Part shown: positions 7,682-15,262 of the stretch, piece after piece
How positions within the stretch are numbered: the first letter of the stretch is position 1
How the letters are laid out: every line of letters starts with the position of its first letter
Origin: Caulobacter mirabilis
GTDB lineage: Bacteria > Pseudomonadota > Alphaproteobacteria > Caulobacterales > Caulobacteraceae
DNA length: 64,000 nt
Assembly: GCF_002749615.1 (NCBI RefSeq)
Contig: NZ_CP024201.1
Location: 2,108,001-2,172,000 of the forward strand
Direction of reading: 5' to 3'
Notes under the pieces: model-generated
What the model saw: the letters and a program-made list of their open reading frames with translations, nothing else
Told to the model about the DNA's origin: nothing
Databases searched by the model: none
Position numbers and translations under genes: made by a program

Positions 7682-8950
7682 ATGCGCGACCTCCGCTCCA
7701 GCGCGCCCGATGGCGCAGACGAGCCCTTCATGACGACCGAGTTTCACCGTATCCGCCGCCTACCTCCCTACGTCTTCGAGGAGGTCAACCGCATCAAGGC
7801 CCGCCTGCGCGGGCAGGGCGTGGACATCATCGACTTCGGGATGGGCAATCCCGACATGCCGACCCCCAAGCACATCGTCGACAAGCTGATCGAGACCGCC
7901 AAGGACCCGAAGGCCGGCCGCTACAGCGCCTCCAAGGGCGTCGTCGGTCTGCGCCGCGCCATGGCCGGCTACTACGAGCGACGGTTCGGCGTGAAGCTGA
8001 ACCCCGACACCGAGGTGATTGCGACGCTGGGCTCCAAGGAGGGCTTCGCCAACCTGGCCCAGGCCCTGACCGCGCCGGGCGACGTCATCATCTGCCCCAA
8101 CCCGGCCTATCCGATCCACGCCTTCGGCTTCATCATGGCCGGCGGAGTGATCCGCCACGTGCCGGCCCTGTCGCCGGAAGAGTATCTGTCGGGCATCAGC
8201 CGCGCGGTGAAGCATTCGGTGCCGCCGCCCAACGTGCTGATCCTCAGCTATCCGTCCAACCCGACGGCCCAGTGGGTCGATGTCGACTTCTACCGGGATG
8301 CGGTCGCGCTGGCGAAGAAGCACGACATGCTGATCATCTCGGACGTCGCCTACGGCGACATCTACTTCGAGAACAACCCGCCGCCCTCGATCCTGCAGGT
8401 CGACGGGGCCAAGGACATCGCCGTCGAGGTCAACAGCCTGTCAAAGACCTACGCCATGGCCGGTTGGCGCGTTGGCATGGTGGTCGGCAATCACCGCATC
8501 TGCGCCGCCCTGGCGCGAGTGAAGTCCTACCTGGACTACGGCGCCTACCTGCCGATCCAGGTGGCGGCGACCGCAGCGCTGAACGGTCCGCAGGACTGCG
8601 TCGACGAGATCCGCGGCATCTACAAGTCGCGGCGCGACACCCTGATCAGCAGCATGAAGCGGGCCGGCTGGGACATCCCGGCGCCGCCCGCCTCGATGTT
8701 CGCCTGGGCCAAGATCCCTGAGCAGTACAAGGACGCCGGGTCCATGCTGTTCTCGCGGCTGCTGGTCGAGGAGGCCGGCGTGGCGGTGGCCCCGGGCGCG
8801 GGCTTCGGCGAATACGGCGAAGGCTATGTCCGCATCGGGCTGGTCGAGAACGAGCACCGCATCCGGCAGGCGGCTCGCAACGTGAAGAAGTTCCTGGCCG
8901 ACTCCGACCGGATCCTCGGCAAGGCCCACAACGCATTGGCGGCGCAATGA
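7682..8950 (+). CDS. Class I/II PLP-dependent aminotransferase (AlaA/DapL-like)
   Basis: Fold type I aminotransferase. Signatures: substrate/cofactor loop DFGMGNPDMPTP (about 51-62), SYPSNPTAQW (189-198), and the Schiff-base lysine Lys255 in NSLSKTYAMAGWR. The subgroup is often annotated as LL-diaminopimelate aminotransferase or alanine/aspartate aminotransferase; the adjacency to homoserine dehydrogenase favours a role in aspartate-family amino acids, but the substrate cannot be fixed by eye. ATG 7682 has GAGGG 7 bases upstream. A second ATG at 7730 (MTTEFHRIRRLPPYVFEEVN) is where family members usually begin, so the first 16 residues may not be real. hom follows after a palindromic repeat. 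Confidence 0.92.
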   Translation: MRDLRSSAPDGADEPFMTTEFHRIRRLPPYVFEEVNRIKARLRGQGVDIIDFGMGNPDMPTPKHIVDKLIETAKDPKAGRYSASKGVVGLRRAMAGYYERRFGVKLNPDTEVIATLGSKEGFANLAQALTAPGDVIICPNPAYPIHAFGFIMAGGVIRHVPALSPEEYLSGISRAVKHSVPPPNVLILSYPSNPTAQWVDVDFYRDAVALAKKHDMLIISDVAYGDIYFENNPPPSILQVDGAKDIAVEVNSLSKTYAMAGWRVGMVVGNHRICAALARVKSYLDYGAYLPIQVAATAALNGPQDCVDEIRGIYKSRRDTLISSMKRAGWDIPAPPASMFAWAKIPEQYKDAGSMLFSRLLVEEAGVAVAPGAGFGEYGEGYVRIGLVENEHRIRQAARNVKKFLADSDRILGKAHNALAAQ

Positions 8951-8967
8951 GTCAGAAAACTCACTAC

Positions 8968-9074
8968 CCGCTCGTCCCGGCGAAGGCCGGGACCCAGTTG
9001 TGGGCGCCGGACTTCGACCGAAATTCTGAACACCGAGAATGGATCTGGGTCCCGGCCTTCGCCGGGATGAGCGG
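8968..9074. repeat. Palindromic intergenic repeat, family A copy 3
   Basis: A 30-bp inverted repeat (8968-8997 against 9045-9074) with a single mismatch that is a G-T pair, separated by 47 bases. The core is GTCCCGGCGAAGGCCGGGAC on the left. The right arm leads straight into GCGGAG, 8 bases before the hom ATG. The single wobble is at the same arm position as in copy 2. Confidence 0.88.
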
Positions 9075-9083
9075 AGAAAAACG

Positions 9084-10373
9084 ATGAGTGTCAAAACCTG
9101 GCGTGTCGGGGTGGCTGGGTTGGGCACCGTCGGCGGCGGTCTGCTGCAGTTCCTCGCCGAGCGGCCGGATTTCGCGCCGGCCGGCGGTCGCGCGGTGGTC
9201 ACCGGCGTCTCGGCCCGCAACCGCTCGCGGCCGCGACCGGTGGACATCTCGGGCCTGACCTGGTTCGACGATCCCGTGGCGCTGGCGACCTCGCCCGAGA
9301 CCGACATCTTCGTCGAACTGGTCGGCGGCAGCGACGGCCCGGCCAAGGCCGCGGTCGAAGCGGCGCTGAAGGCCGGCAAGCCGGTGGTCACCGCCAACAA
9401 GGCCCTGATCGCCGAGCACGGCGCCGAACTGGCCGCCCTGGCCGAGAGCGCCGGCGTGCCGCTGCTGTTCGAGGCGGCGGTGATGGGCGGCACCCCGGCG
9501 GTGAAGATGCTGCGCGAGGCCATGGTCGGCGACGACGTGCGCGGCGTGGCCGGCATCCTCAACGGCACCTGCAACTTCATCCTCAGCGAGATGGAGGCCA
9601 AGGGCCTGCCGTTCGCCGAGGTGCTGAGCGACGCCCAGCGGATGGGCTATGCCGAGGCCGACCCGACGATGGACGTCGGCGGCTTCGATGCGGCGCACAA
9701 GGTCTCGATCCTGGCCGCCCTGGCGTTCGGTTGCGCGCCCAACTTCGCCGCCGCCGAGATCGAGGGCATCGAGGGCGTCGACGCGCTCGACATCCGGATG
9801 GCCAAGGACCTGGGCTACCGCATCCGCCTGGTCGCTTCGGCCGACCGCGCCGCCGACGGCGTGGCGGTGAGGGTGCACCCCTCGCTGGTGCCGGAAGGCC
9901 ATCCGCTGGCCGAGACCCGCGGCGCCCTGAACGCCCTGTTCATCGAGGGCACCCGCATCGGCCGGATCTTCATCCAGGGCCCGGGCGCCGGATCGGGGCC
10001 GACGGCCGCCGCGGTGGCCGCCGACATCGCCGATGTGATGACCGGCGCGACCCGTCCGGTGTTCCAGGCTCCGGCCGAGGACCTGAAGCCCTTTGTCGCC
10101 GTCGCCCCGACCAAGCGGGTCGGCAAGGCCTATCTGCGGCTGCTGGTGAAGGACCAGCCCGGCGTCATCGCCGCCGTGTCCGAGACCCTGGCGGAATGCG
10201 GCGTCTCGATCGACAGCTTCCTGCAGAAGCCCGTCGAGGACGCCGGGGGCGTGCCGATCGTGCTGACCACGCACGCCATCGCCGAGTCCGTGCTCACCGA
10301 TGCGATAAACCGCATCGAAAAGCTCCCGGCTGTGCTAGAGCGTCCTCGGCTGTTGCGCATCGCGCGCATCTGA
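9084..10373 (+). CDS. hom: Homoserine dehydrogenase
   Basis: NAD(P)-dependent enzyme converting aspartate semialdehyde to homoserine, the branch to threonine, isoleucine and methionine. The 429-residue product has an N-terminal Rossmann motif GVAGLGTVGGGLLQFL (about 9-24), the TANKALIAEHG region, the catalytic-domain signature GILNGTCNFILSEM, and a C-terminal ACT regulatory domain (YLRLLVKDQPGVIAAVSETL, about 347-366). This is the standard architecture for a threonine-regulated enzyme. ATG 9084 is chosen because GCGGAG precedes it by 7 bases; an upstream in-frame start at 9039 would lie inside the repeat arm. glpX follows after 57 bases. Confidence 0.96.
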   Translation: MSVKTWRVGVAGLGTVGGGLLQFLAERPDFAPAGGRAVVTGVSARNRSRPRPVDISGLTWFDDPVALATSPETDIFVELVGGSDGPAKAAVEAALKAGKPVVTANKALIAEHGAELAALAESAGVPLLFEAAVMGGTPAVKMLREAMVGDDVRGVAGILNGTCNFILSEMEAKGLPFAEVLSDAQRMGYAEADPTMDVGGFDAAHKVSILAALAFGCAPNFAAAEIEGIEGVDALDIRMAKDLGYRIRLVASADRAADGVAVRVHPSLVPEGHPLAETRGALNALFIEGTRIGRIFIQGPGAGSGPTAAAVAADIADVMTGATRPVFQAPAEDLKPFVAVAPTKRVGKAYLRLLVKDQPGVIAAVSETLAECGVSIDSFLQKPVEDAGGVPIVLTTHAIAESVLTDAINRIEKLPAVLERPRLLRIARI

Positions 10374-10430
10374 GAATCCTCCGACAATACGCTGACGAGC
10401 CCCGCGAGAGGGCCAGGAGACATAGACTAG

Positions 10431-11384
10431 ATGAGTTCCGAGACTCTGGACCGGAGCCTTGTGCTTGAGGCCGTTCGGGTGACCGAGGCCGCCGCCGTGG
10501 CCGCCTGGAGCCTGGTGGGCCGCGGCGACGAGAAGGCCGCCGACCAGGCCGCCGTCGACGCCATGCGCAACGCCCTGAACGAGCTCGCCATCGACGGCGA
10601 GATCGTGATCGGCGAAGGCGAGCGCGACGAAGCGCCCATGCTCTACATCGGCGAGAAGGTCGGCACGGGCAGCGGCCCGGCGATCGACATCGCGTTGGAT
10701 CCGCTGGAAGGCACCACCCTGACGGCGAAGGCCATGGCCAACGCCCTGGCGGTGATGGCCTGGGCGCCCAAGGGCACCCTGCTGAACGCGCCGGACACCT
10801 ACATGGACAAGATCGCCTGCGGGCCGGGCTATCCGGAAGGCGTGATCGACCTGGACGCCAGCGCCGCCGACAACGCCAAGGCGCTCGCCAAGGCCAAGGG
10901 CGTCGACGTCAGCGAGATCACCGTCTGCGTGCTGGACCGTCCGCGTCACGCCGAGATCATCAACAGCCTGCGCTCGGTCGGCGCGCGCGTTTACCTGATC
11001 ACCGACGGCGACGTCGCCGGCGTGATCAACACCGCCGATCCCGACACCGGCGTCGACCTGTACATGGGCCAGGGCGGGGCGCCGGAAGGCGTGCTGGCCT
11101 GCGCGGCCCTGAAGTGCGTCGGCGGCCAGTTCCAGGGCCGCCTGGTGTTCCGCAACAACGACGAGCGCGCGCGCGCCGCTCGGTGGGGCATCACCGACCT
11201 GGATCGCAAGTACAGCCTGAACGAAATCGTCCGGGCCGACGCGATCTTCGCCATGACCGGCGTGACCAAGGGCGCGCTGCTCGACGGCATCCGCTTCGAG
11301 AAGGGCGCCGTGCACACGCACAGCCTGGTCATGAACTCCTCCACCCGCACGGTGCGTGAAGTGCGGATGAAGCGTCCGCTCTGA
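10431..11384 (+). CDS. glpX: Class II fructose-1,6-bisphosphatase
   Basis: Metal-dependent hydrolase converting fructose-1,6-bisphosphate to fructose-6-phosphate in gluconeogenesis. Its 317 residues match GlpX. Metal and substrate signatures are VIGEGERDEAPMLYIGE (about 59-75) and IALDPLEGTTLTAKAMAN, followed by the GQGGAPEGVLA loop near 208-218. The start is well supported by CCAGGAGAC upstream. The gene lies 2 bases before recJ, so the two are almost certainly cotranscribed, an arrangement common in alphaproteobacteria. Confidence 0.96.
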   Translation: MSSETLDRSLVLEAVRVTEAAAVAAWSLVGRGDEKAADQAAVDAMRNALNELAIDGEIVIGEGERDEAPMLYIGEKVGTGSGPAIDIALDPLEGTTLTAKAMANALAVMAWAPKGTLLNAPDTYMDKIACGPGYPEGVIDLDASAADNAKALAKAKGVDVSEITVCVLDRPRHAEIINSLRSVGARVYLITDGDVAGVINTADPDTGVDLYMGQGGAPEGVLACAALKCVGGQFQGRLVFRNNDERARAARWGITDLDRKYSLNEIVRADAIFAMTGVTKGALLDGIRFEKGAVHTHSLVMNSSTRTVREVRMKRPL

Positions 11385-11386
11385 CG

Positions 11387-13189
11387 ATGGCCGACGGCCC
11401 AGGCGAAGTCGGCTTCCTAGGGGTCCGACGCTCTCTCCTGGGCCGGGCCTGGCGCCGGCGGCCGGCCGACGCCGCCCTGGTCCGCGACCACCAGCTGCGC
11501 CACGGCCTTTCCGAGCCGCTGGCGCGCGCCCTGGCCTCGCGCGGGATCGGGGCGGATGCCGCCGCCGACTTCCTGTCTCCGACCCTGAAGGCCCAGTTCC
11601 CGGACCCGTCGACGTTCCGGGACATGGACCGGGCCGCCGAGATCCTGGTCGACGCCGCCGAGCGCGGCCGGCCGATGGCGGTGTTCGCCGACTACGACGT
11701 CGACGGCGCGTCGAGCGCCGCCCAGCTGGTCCGCTGGTTCCGCGCCATGGGGCGCGACCTGCCCATCTACGTTCCCGACCGCATCACCGAGGGGTATGGC
11801 CCCAGCCCGGCCGCCTTCCGCCGCCTGAAGGAGCAGGGCGCCGAGCTGGTGGTGACGGTCGATTGCGGCGCGGCCGCGCACGACGCCCTGATCGCCGCCG
11901 GCCAGATCGGGCTCGAGGTGGTGGTTGTCGACCACCACCTGATGCGCGGCGACCCGCCGCCGGCCGCCGCCCTGGTCAATCCCAACCGTCCGGACGACGA
12001 GTCGGGGCAGGGGCACCTGGCCGCTGCGGGGGTGACCTTCGTTCTGCTCGCCGCCCTGAACCGCGAGGCGCGCCGTCGCGGCCTGTTCGAGGGGCGCGAG
12101 GCTCCGGACATCATGCAGTGGCTGGACCTGGCCGCCATGGGCGCGGTCTGCGACGTCACCAGCCTGACCGGCTTCAACCGGGCGGTGGCCGCCCAGGGGC
12201 TGCGGGTGATGTCCGGCTGGCGCAACCCGGGCCTGAAGGCGCTGCTCGATGTGGCGGGCGCGCAGGGACCGGCGACCACCTTCCATGCCGGCTTCATCCT
12301 GGGGCCGCGGATCAACGCCGGCGGACGCATCGGCCGGTCGGATCTCGGCGCGCGGCTGCTGTCGACCGACGATCCGCTGGAGGCCGCCGCCCTGGCCGCC
12401 GAGCTGAACGAGCTGAACGCTTCCCGCAAGGAGGTCGAGAAGGCGGTCATCGACGAGGCGGTCGGCTTCATCGAGCGCGACAACCTCGATCCCGACGCTC
12501 CGGTGATCGTGGTCGCCGGCGACGATTGGCATCCGGGCGTCGTCGGCATCGCCGCAGCGCGTCTGCGCGAGCGCTACCGCAAGCCGGTGATCGTCGTCGG
12601 CGTGGACCGCCCCTCGGACACCGGCAAGGGCTCGGGCCGCTCGCAGCCGGGCGTCAATCTGGGGCGGGTGGTGCAGGCGGCCTTCGACGAGGGACTGCTG
12701 CTGGCTGGCGGCGGCCATGCCATGGCCGCGGGCCTGACGGTGCGCCCGGCGATGATCCCGGAGCTGCGCGCCTTCCTGGCGGACCGGCTGAAGGACGAGA
12801 TGGTCGACGCGGCCGCCGCGGACGCCGTCGAGATCGACGCCCTGGTCAGCCCGGCGGGCGCCACGCGCGCGCTGTGGAACGACTTCCAGCGGCTGGCGCC
12901 GTTCGGGCCGGGCAATCCCGAGCCAGTGTTCGCCGTCTCCGACGCCCGCGTCGACCGGCCGATGATGATGAAGGGCGGCCACATCCGCTGCACCCTGCTG
13001 GACGCCGGCGGCTCGGGGCGGCTGAAGGCGGTGGCCTGGCGCGCCGAGGACACCGAGCTGGGCGCGCGGCTGATGGCCGGGGGCTCGGCGCTGCACGTCG
13101 TGGGCCGCCTGAAGCCCGACGACTGGCAGGGCCGCGAGGGCGTCCAGCTGGAGATCGAGGACGCCGCCGACCCCCGGATGGCGGGCTAG
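11387..13189 (+). CDS. recJ: Single-stranded-DNA-specific exonuclease RecJ
   Basis: 5'-3' ssDNA exonuclease acting in RecF-pathway recombination and mismatch repair. The 600-residue product has the DHH-superfamily motifs: FADYDVDGASS (Asp102, Asp104, Asp106), VTVDCG (about 157-161), the DHH motif at 182-184 in VVDHHLM, and the C-terminal DHHA1-type GGHAMAAGLT block near 444-453. An OB-fold region follows (about 480-600). It starts 2 bases after glpX. No terminator hairpin is visible before the tRNA-Glu promoter. Confidence 0.96.
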   Translation: MADGPGEVGFLGVRRSLLGRAWRRRPADAALVRDHQLRHGLSEPLARALASRGIGADAAADFLSPTLKAQFPDPSTFRDMDRAAEILVDAAERGRPMAVFADYDVDGASSAAQLVRWFRAMGRDLPIYVPDRITEGYGPSPAAFRRLKEQGAELVVTVDCGAAAHDALIAAGQIGLEVVVVDHHLMRGDPPPAAALVNPNRPDDESGQGHLAAAGVTFVLLAALNREARRRGLFEGREAPDIMQWLDLAAMGAVCDVTSLTGFNRAVAAQGLRVMSGWRNPGLKALLDVAGAQGPATTFHAGFILGPRINAGGRIGRSDLGARLLSTDDPLEAAALAAELNELNASRKEVEKAVIDEAVGFIERDNLDPDAPVIVVAGDDWHPGVVGIAAARLRERYRKPVIVVGVDRPSDTGKGSGRSQPGVNLGRVVQAAFDEGLLLAGGGHAMAAGLTVRPAMIPELRAFLADRLKDEMVDAAAADAVEIDALVSPAGATRALWNDFQRLAPFGPGNPEPVFAVSDARVDRPMMMKGGHIRCTLLDAGGSGRLKAVAWRAEDTELGARLMAGGSALHVVGRLKPDDWQGREGVQLEIEDAADPRMAG

Positions 13190-13210
13190 AACTTTCCGTT
13201 CCAAGAGGGG

Positions 13211-13239
13211 TTGCGACTCGGCGCGGCCACGAATAGATA
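13211..13239 (+). promoter_or_regulatory. Promoter of tRNA-Glu copy 1
   Basis: A -35-like TTGCGA (13211-13216) and a -10-like TAGATA (13234-13239) are separated by exactly 17 bases, ending 20 bases before the mature tRNA 5' end. The same geometry recurs at copy 2, which supports it as a housekeeping-sigma promoter. Confidence 0.75.
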
Positions 13240-13258
13240 ACCGCTTCCTCGCGACCGG

Positions 13259-13333
13259 GCGCCCTTCGTCTATCGGTTAGGACCCCAGATTTTCAATCTG
13301 GTAAGAGGGGTTCGATTCCCCTAGGGCGTGCCA
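13259..13333 (+). tRNA. tRNA-Glu (anticodon TTC), copy 1
   Basis: A 75-base tRNA gene including an encoded CCA end. The anticodon stem-loop CAGATTTTCAATCTG presents TTC; the T arm is GGGGTTCGATTCCCC. The acceptor GCGCCCT pairs with AGGGCGT (one G-U), with G as discriminator. Sequence is identical to copy 2 at 13437-13511. The 5' leader CCTCGCGA (13247-13254) is the exact reverse complement of the 3' trailer TCGCGAGG (13334-13341), which would lengthen the precursor acceptor stem. Confidence 0.97.
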
Positions 13334-13388
13334 TCGCGAGGCCTTCCCCCGACAGCCTCAAAAGTTTGCGGACCGCGCCACGAAGGGG

Positions 13389-13417
13389 TTGCGCGCATCG
13401 GGCGACGCGCATATACA
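13389..13417 (+). promoter_or_regulatory. Promoter of tRNA-Glu copy 2
   Basis: TTGCGC (13389-13394) and TATACA (13412-13417) are spaced by 17 bases and end 20 bases before the second tRNA-Glu, mirroring copy 1. The element is diverged outside the hexamers, so the two promoters are not a recent exact copy. Confidence 0.75.
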
Positions 13418-13436
13418 GCCGCTTCCTCGCGACCGG

Positions 13437-13511
13437 GCGCCCTTCGTCTATCGGTTAGGACCCCAGATTTTCAATCTGGTAAGAGGGGTTCGATTCCCCT
13501 AGGGCGTGCCA
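13437..13511 (+). tRNA. tRNA-Glu (anticodon TTC), copy 2
   Basis: Identical in all 75 bases to the first tRNA-Glu gene 178 bases upstream, with encoded CCA. The identical block also includes an 18-base leader and an 8-base trailer, so the duplicated unit is about 101 bases. The leader CCTCGCGA (13425-13432) again pairs with the trailer TCGCGAGG (13512-13519). Confidence 0.97.
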
Positions 13512-13548
13512 TCGCGAGGAATTTCCTCCCAGATTGCAACTATTCGTA

Positions 13549-13567
13549 TCGCGACAATTCGTCGCGA
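13549..13567 (+). promoter_or_regulatory. Candidate RegA/PrrA/SpdR-type operator upstream of cspD
   Basis: A perfect 7-bp inverted repeat TCGCGAC-N5-GTCGCGA. It contains GCGAC-N5-GTCGC, which fits the half-sites known for RegA/PrrA-family response regulators (recalled as GCGNC spaced from GNCGC). In Caulobacter the RegA-like regulator SpdR is reported to activate cspD in stationary phase. The assignment is therefore plausible but inferred. Confidence 0.5.
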
Positions 13568-13587
13568 CTGAGGCTTCGCGTCCCCCT

Positions 13588-13601
13588 GCGCGAATTCGCG
13601 C
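13588..13601 (+). promoter_or_regulatory. Perfect 14-bp palindrome in the cspD upstream region
   Basis: GCGCGAATTCGCGC reads the same on both strands. It sits directly before a -35-like TTGACG (13604-13609) and 82 bases before the cspD start. A -10-like TATACA lies at 13634-13639, but its spacing to that -35 is too long (24 bases). The promoter is thus either activator-dependent or uses another -35. Confidence 0.45.
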
Positions 13602-13682
13602 CCTTGACGGCTCTCGTCCTACGAGAACAGTGTTATACATAAGCACTCGTCCGTGAGGACTTGGGACGGGGCAGAGGGGCGA

Positions 13683-14270
13683 ATGTCAAGTTTCGATTAC
13701 GAAGGAACGGATACCCACGAAGAATCCGTGCGTATCCAAGGACGTGTGAAGTGGTTTGATACGGGCAAGGGCTACGGCTTCATTGTTCCCGACGACCCTT
13801 CTCTGACCGGGCTGAAGGATGTGCTTCTGCACATAACTTCCCTGCGCAATTGCGGCAGGGAAACAGCCCTCGAAGGCTCACTCATCGTCTGCGACGTGGT
13901 CCGCCGGCCCAAGGGCTGGCAGGTTTCCGATGTCGTCAACCTGGACGAGAGTGCGGCCTCGCCGCCTGTCGATCGCCCTGCGCGGCGATTCGACGACCGG
14001 CGCGATCACCGGCCCGCGGGGCCGCGCGACGCCCGCCGAAGTCCCCCGCTGCGGGCGGAGGGACCGGCGGAGCATTGCACGGTGAAATGGTTCAACCGCA
14101 CCAAGGGCTACGGTTTCGTGGTGCGCGACGCCGAACCGGGCGATATCTTCGTCCACATCGAGACCCTGCGCCGCAGCGGCCTCGACGACCTGCAGCCGGG
14201 CGAGGGCGTGATGGTGCGCTTCGCCGAAGGGCCCAAAGGTCTGGTTGTGGCCGAAATCTCGGCGTCCTGA
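13683..14270 (+). CDS. cspD: Double cold-shock-domain protein, CspD type
   Basis: RNA/ssDNA-binding protein with two cold-shock domains in one 195-residue chain. Domain 1 spans about 17-88 with the RNP1-like [14 protein letters not shown]. Domain 2 spans about 131-195 with [13 protein letters not shown] and DIFVHIETL. They are joined by a basic, Arg/Pro-rich linker at 95-130. In Caulobacter the two-domain proteins CspC and CspD are induced in stationary phase and not by cold (established). The following DUF192 gene is the cspD neighbour I recall from that genus, which is why I use the symbol. ATG 13683 follows GAGGGG; an in-frame GTG at 13653 is less likely. Two palindromes in the upstream region are candidate operators. 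Confidence 0.88.
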   Translation: MSSFDYEGTDTHEESVRIQGRVKWFDTGKGYGFIVPDDPSLTGLKDVLLHITSLRNCGRETALEGSLIVCDVVRRPKGWQVSDVVNLDESAASPPVDRPARRFDDRRDHRPAGPRDARRSPPLRAEGPAEHCTVKWFNRTKGYGFVVRDAEPGDIFVHIETLRRSGLDDLQPGEGVMVRFAEGPKGLVVAEISAS

Positions 14271-14296
14271 CGCCGGGATCACACCGGGAGTAGCCC

Positions 14297-14824
14297 GTGA
14301 CGGGACTGATGCGTGACGCCGGACGGCGAGTCGTTCCGGCGGCCATGGTTTTCACCCTGTTGGCGGGCGTTTCCGCCTGCGGAGACAAGGCGCCGGCGGC
14401 GGCGGCGATCGATGCCGCCAAGCCGGTCGCCGACAAGCCCGACGCCGTGCTCGAGCCGCTGAGCATCGAGACGGCGAAGGGGCCGGTCGTCTTCCGGGTG
14501 GAGATCGCCGACGACGACGCCGAGCGCGAGCGCGGCCTGATGTACCGGACGGCCCTGGCGCCGGACCGCGGCATGCTGTTCGTGTTCGACGAGACCGCGC
14601 CGCGCGCCTTCTGGATGAAGAACACCTACATCCCGCTGGACATCCTCTACATCGGCGGCGACGGCCGTATCGTCTCGATCGCGGCTCGGGCCGAGCCGTT
14701 CAACGAGACGCCGATCCCGTCGCGGAGCCCGGCGCGAGGCGTGCTGGAGATCTATGGCGGCCGGGCGGCCGAGCTGGGCATCCAGGTCGGGGACCGCGTG
14801 CGCCATCGGGTTTTCCAGAAATGA
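14297..14824 (+). CDS. DUF192 family lipoprotein
   Basis: Small exported protein of 175 residues. An N-terminal signal ends at a lipobox-like GVSAC (about residue 28), so the product is probably lipid-anchored in the periplasm. The DUF192 domain follows a short Ala-rich linker. Its signatures are ERGLMYRTALAPDRGMLFVF, FWMKNTYIPLDILYI, and a C-terminal GGRAAELGIQVGDRVR. The biochemical role of DUF192 is not established. The GTG start is supported by GGGAG 7 bases upstream. The gene follows cspD by 26 bases and overlaps the thioesterase start by 4 bases (ATGA), so the three likely form one transcript. Confidence 0.9.
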   Translation: MTGLMRDAGRRVVPAAMVFTLLAGVSACGDKAPAAAAIDAAKPVADKPDAVLEPLSIETAKGPVVFRVEIADDDAERERGLMYRTALAPDRGMLFVFDETAPRAFWMKNTYIPLDILYIGGDGRIVSIAARAEPFNETPIPSRSPARGVLEIYGGRAAELGIQVGDRVRHRVFQK

Positions 14825-15255
14825 CCGCGCTCGCCGACCCGAACCGCGTCCCGGAGCCGCCGGAGGGATTCGTCGCCAGCGCGCGCGGCCCCTTCACCAG
14901 CCACAACGGCCCGATGTTCCACCGGCGCACGGACGAGGCGCTGCAGCACGCCTTCTTCGTGCTGCCGCGCCACTGCAACAGCGTCGGCATCGTCCACGGC
15001 GGCATGCTGGCCACCTTCATGGACGGCGTGCTGGCCGGCGGCGTGGCGCGCGCGACCGGGGCGACGCCGATCACCGTGCATCTGTCGCTGGACTACCTGG
15101 CCATGGCCCGCGCGGGCGAGTGGGTGTTCGGCGAGGCCGTCGTCACCCGCCAGACCCGCGACCTGGTCTTCGTCGAAGGCCGTGTCTGGAGCGGCGACCG
15201 CGACGTCCTCCGCGGCTCGGCGGTGTTCAAGCCGATGAAGAAGAAGGCGGAGTAG
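14821..15255 (+). CDS. PaaI-type hotdog thioesterase
   Basis: Predicted acyl-CoA thioesterase of 144 residues with the single-hotdog fold. The HGGMLATFMDGVLAGGVAR block (about residues 59-77) is the PaaI-family catalytic helix with its preceding His-Gly-Gly, and TVHLSLDYLAMAR is the strand that follows. The C-terminus is unusually Lys-rich (PMKKKAE). The substrate is unknown. The start overlaps the DUF192 stop codon. The gene converges on the M23-type gene with only 7 bases between them and no hairpin. Confidence 0.87.
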   Translation: MTALADPNRVPEPPEGFVASARGPFTSHNGPMFHRRTDEALQHAFFVLPRHCNSVGIVHGGMLATFMDGVLAGGVARATGATPITVHLSLDYLAMARAGEWVFGEAVVTRQTRDLVFVEGRVWSGDRDVLRGSAVFKPMKKKAE

Positions 15256-15262
15256 GGGGGCG

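Noticed and set aside
9075..9083. SAM or threonine riboswitch before hom or metC
   Set aside because: The upstream gaps are only the family A palindrome (hom) or about 73 bases without recognisable riboswitch structure (metC).
13604..13639. Standard sigma-70 promoter TTGACG plus TATACA for cspD
   Set aside because: The spacing is 24 bases, too long for a normal promoter, so I do not report it as a promoter.
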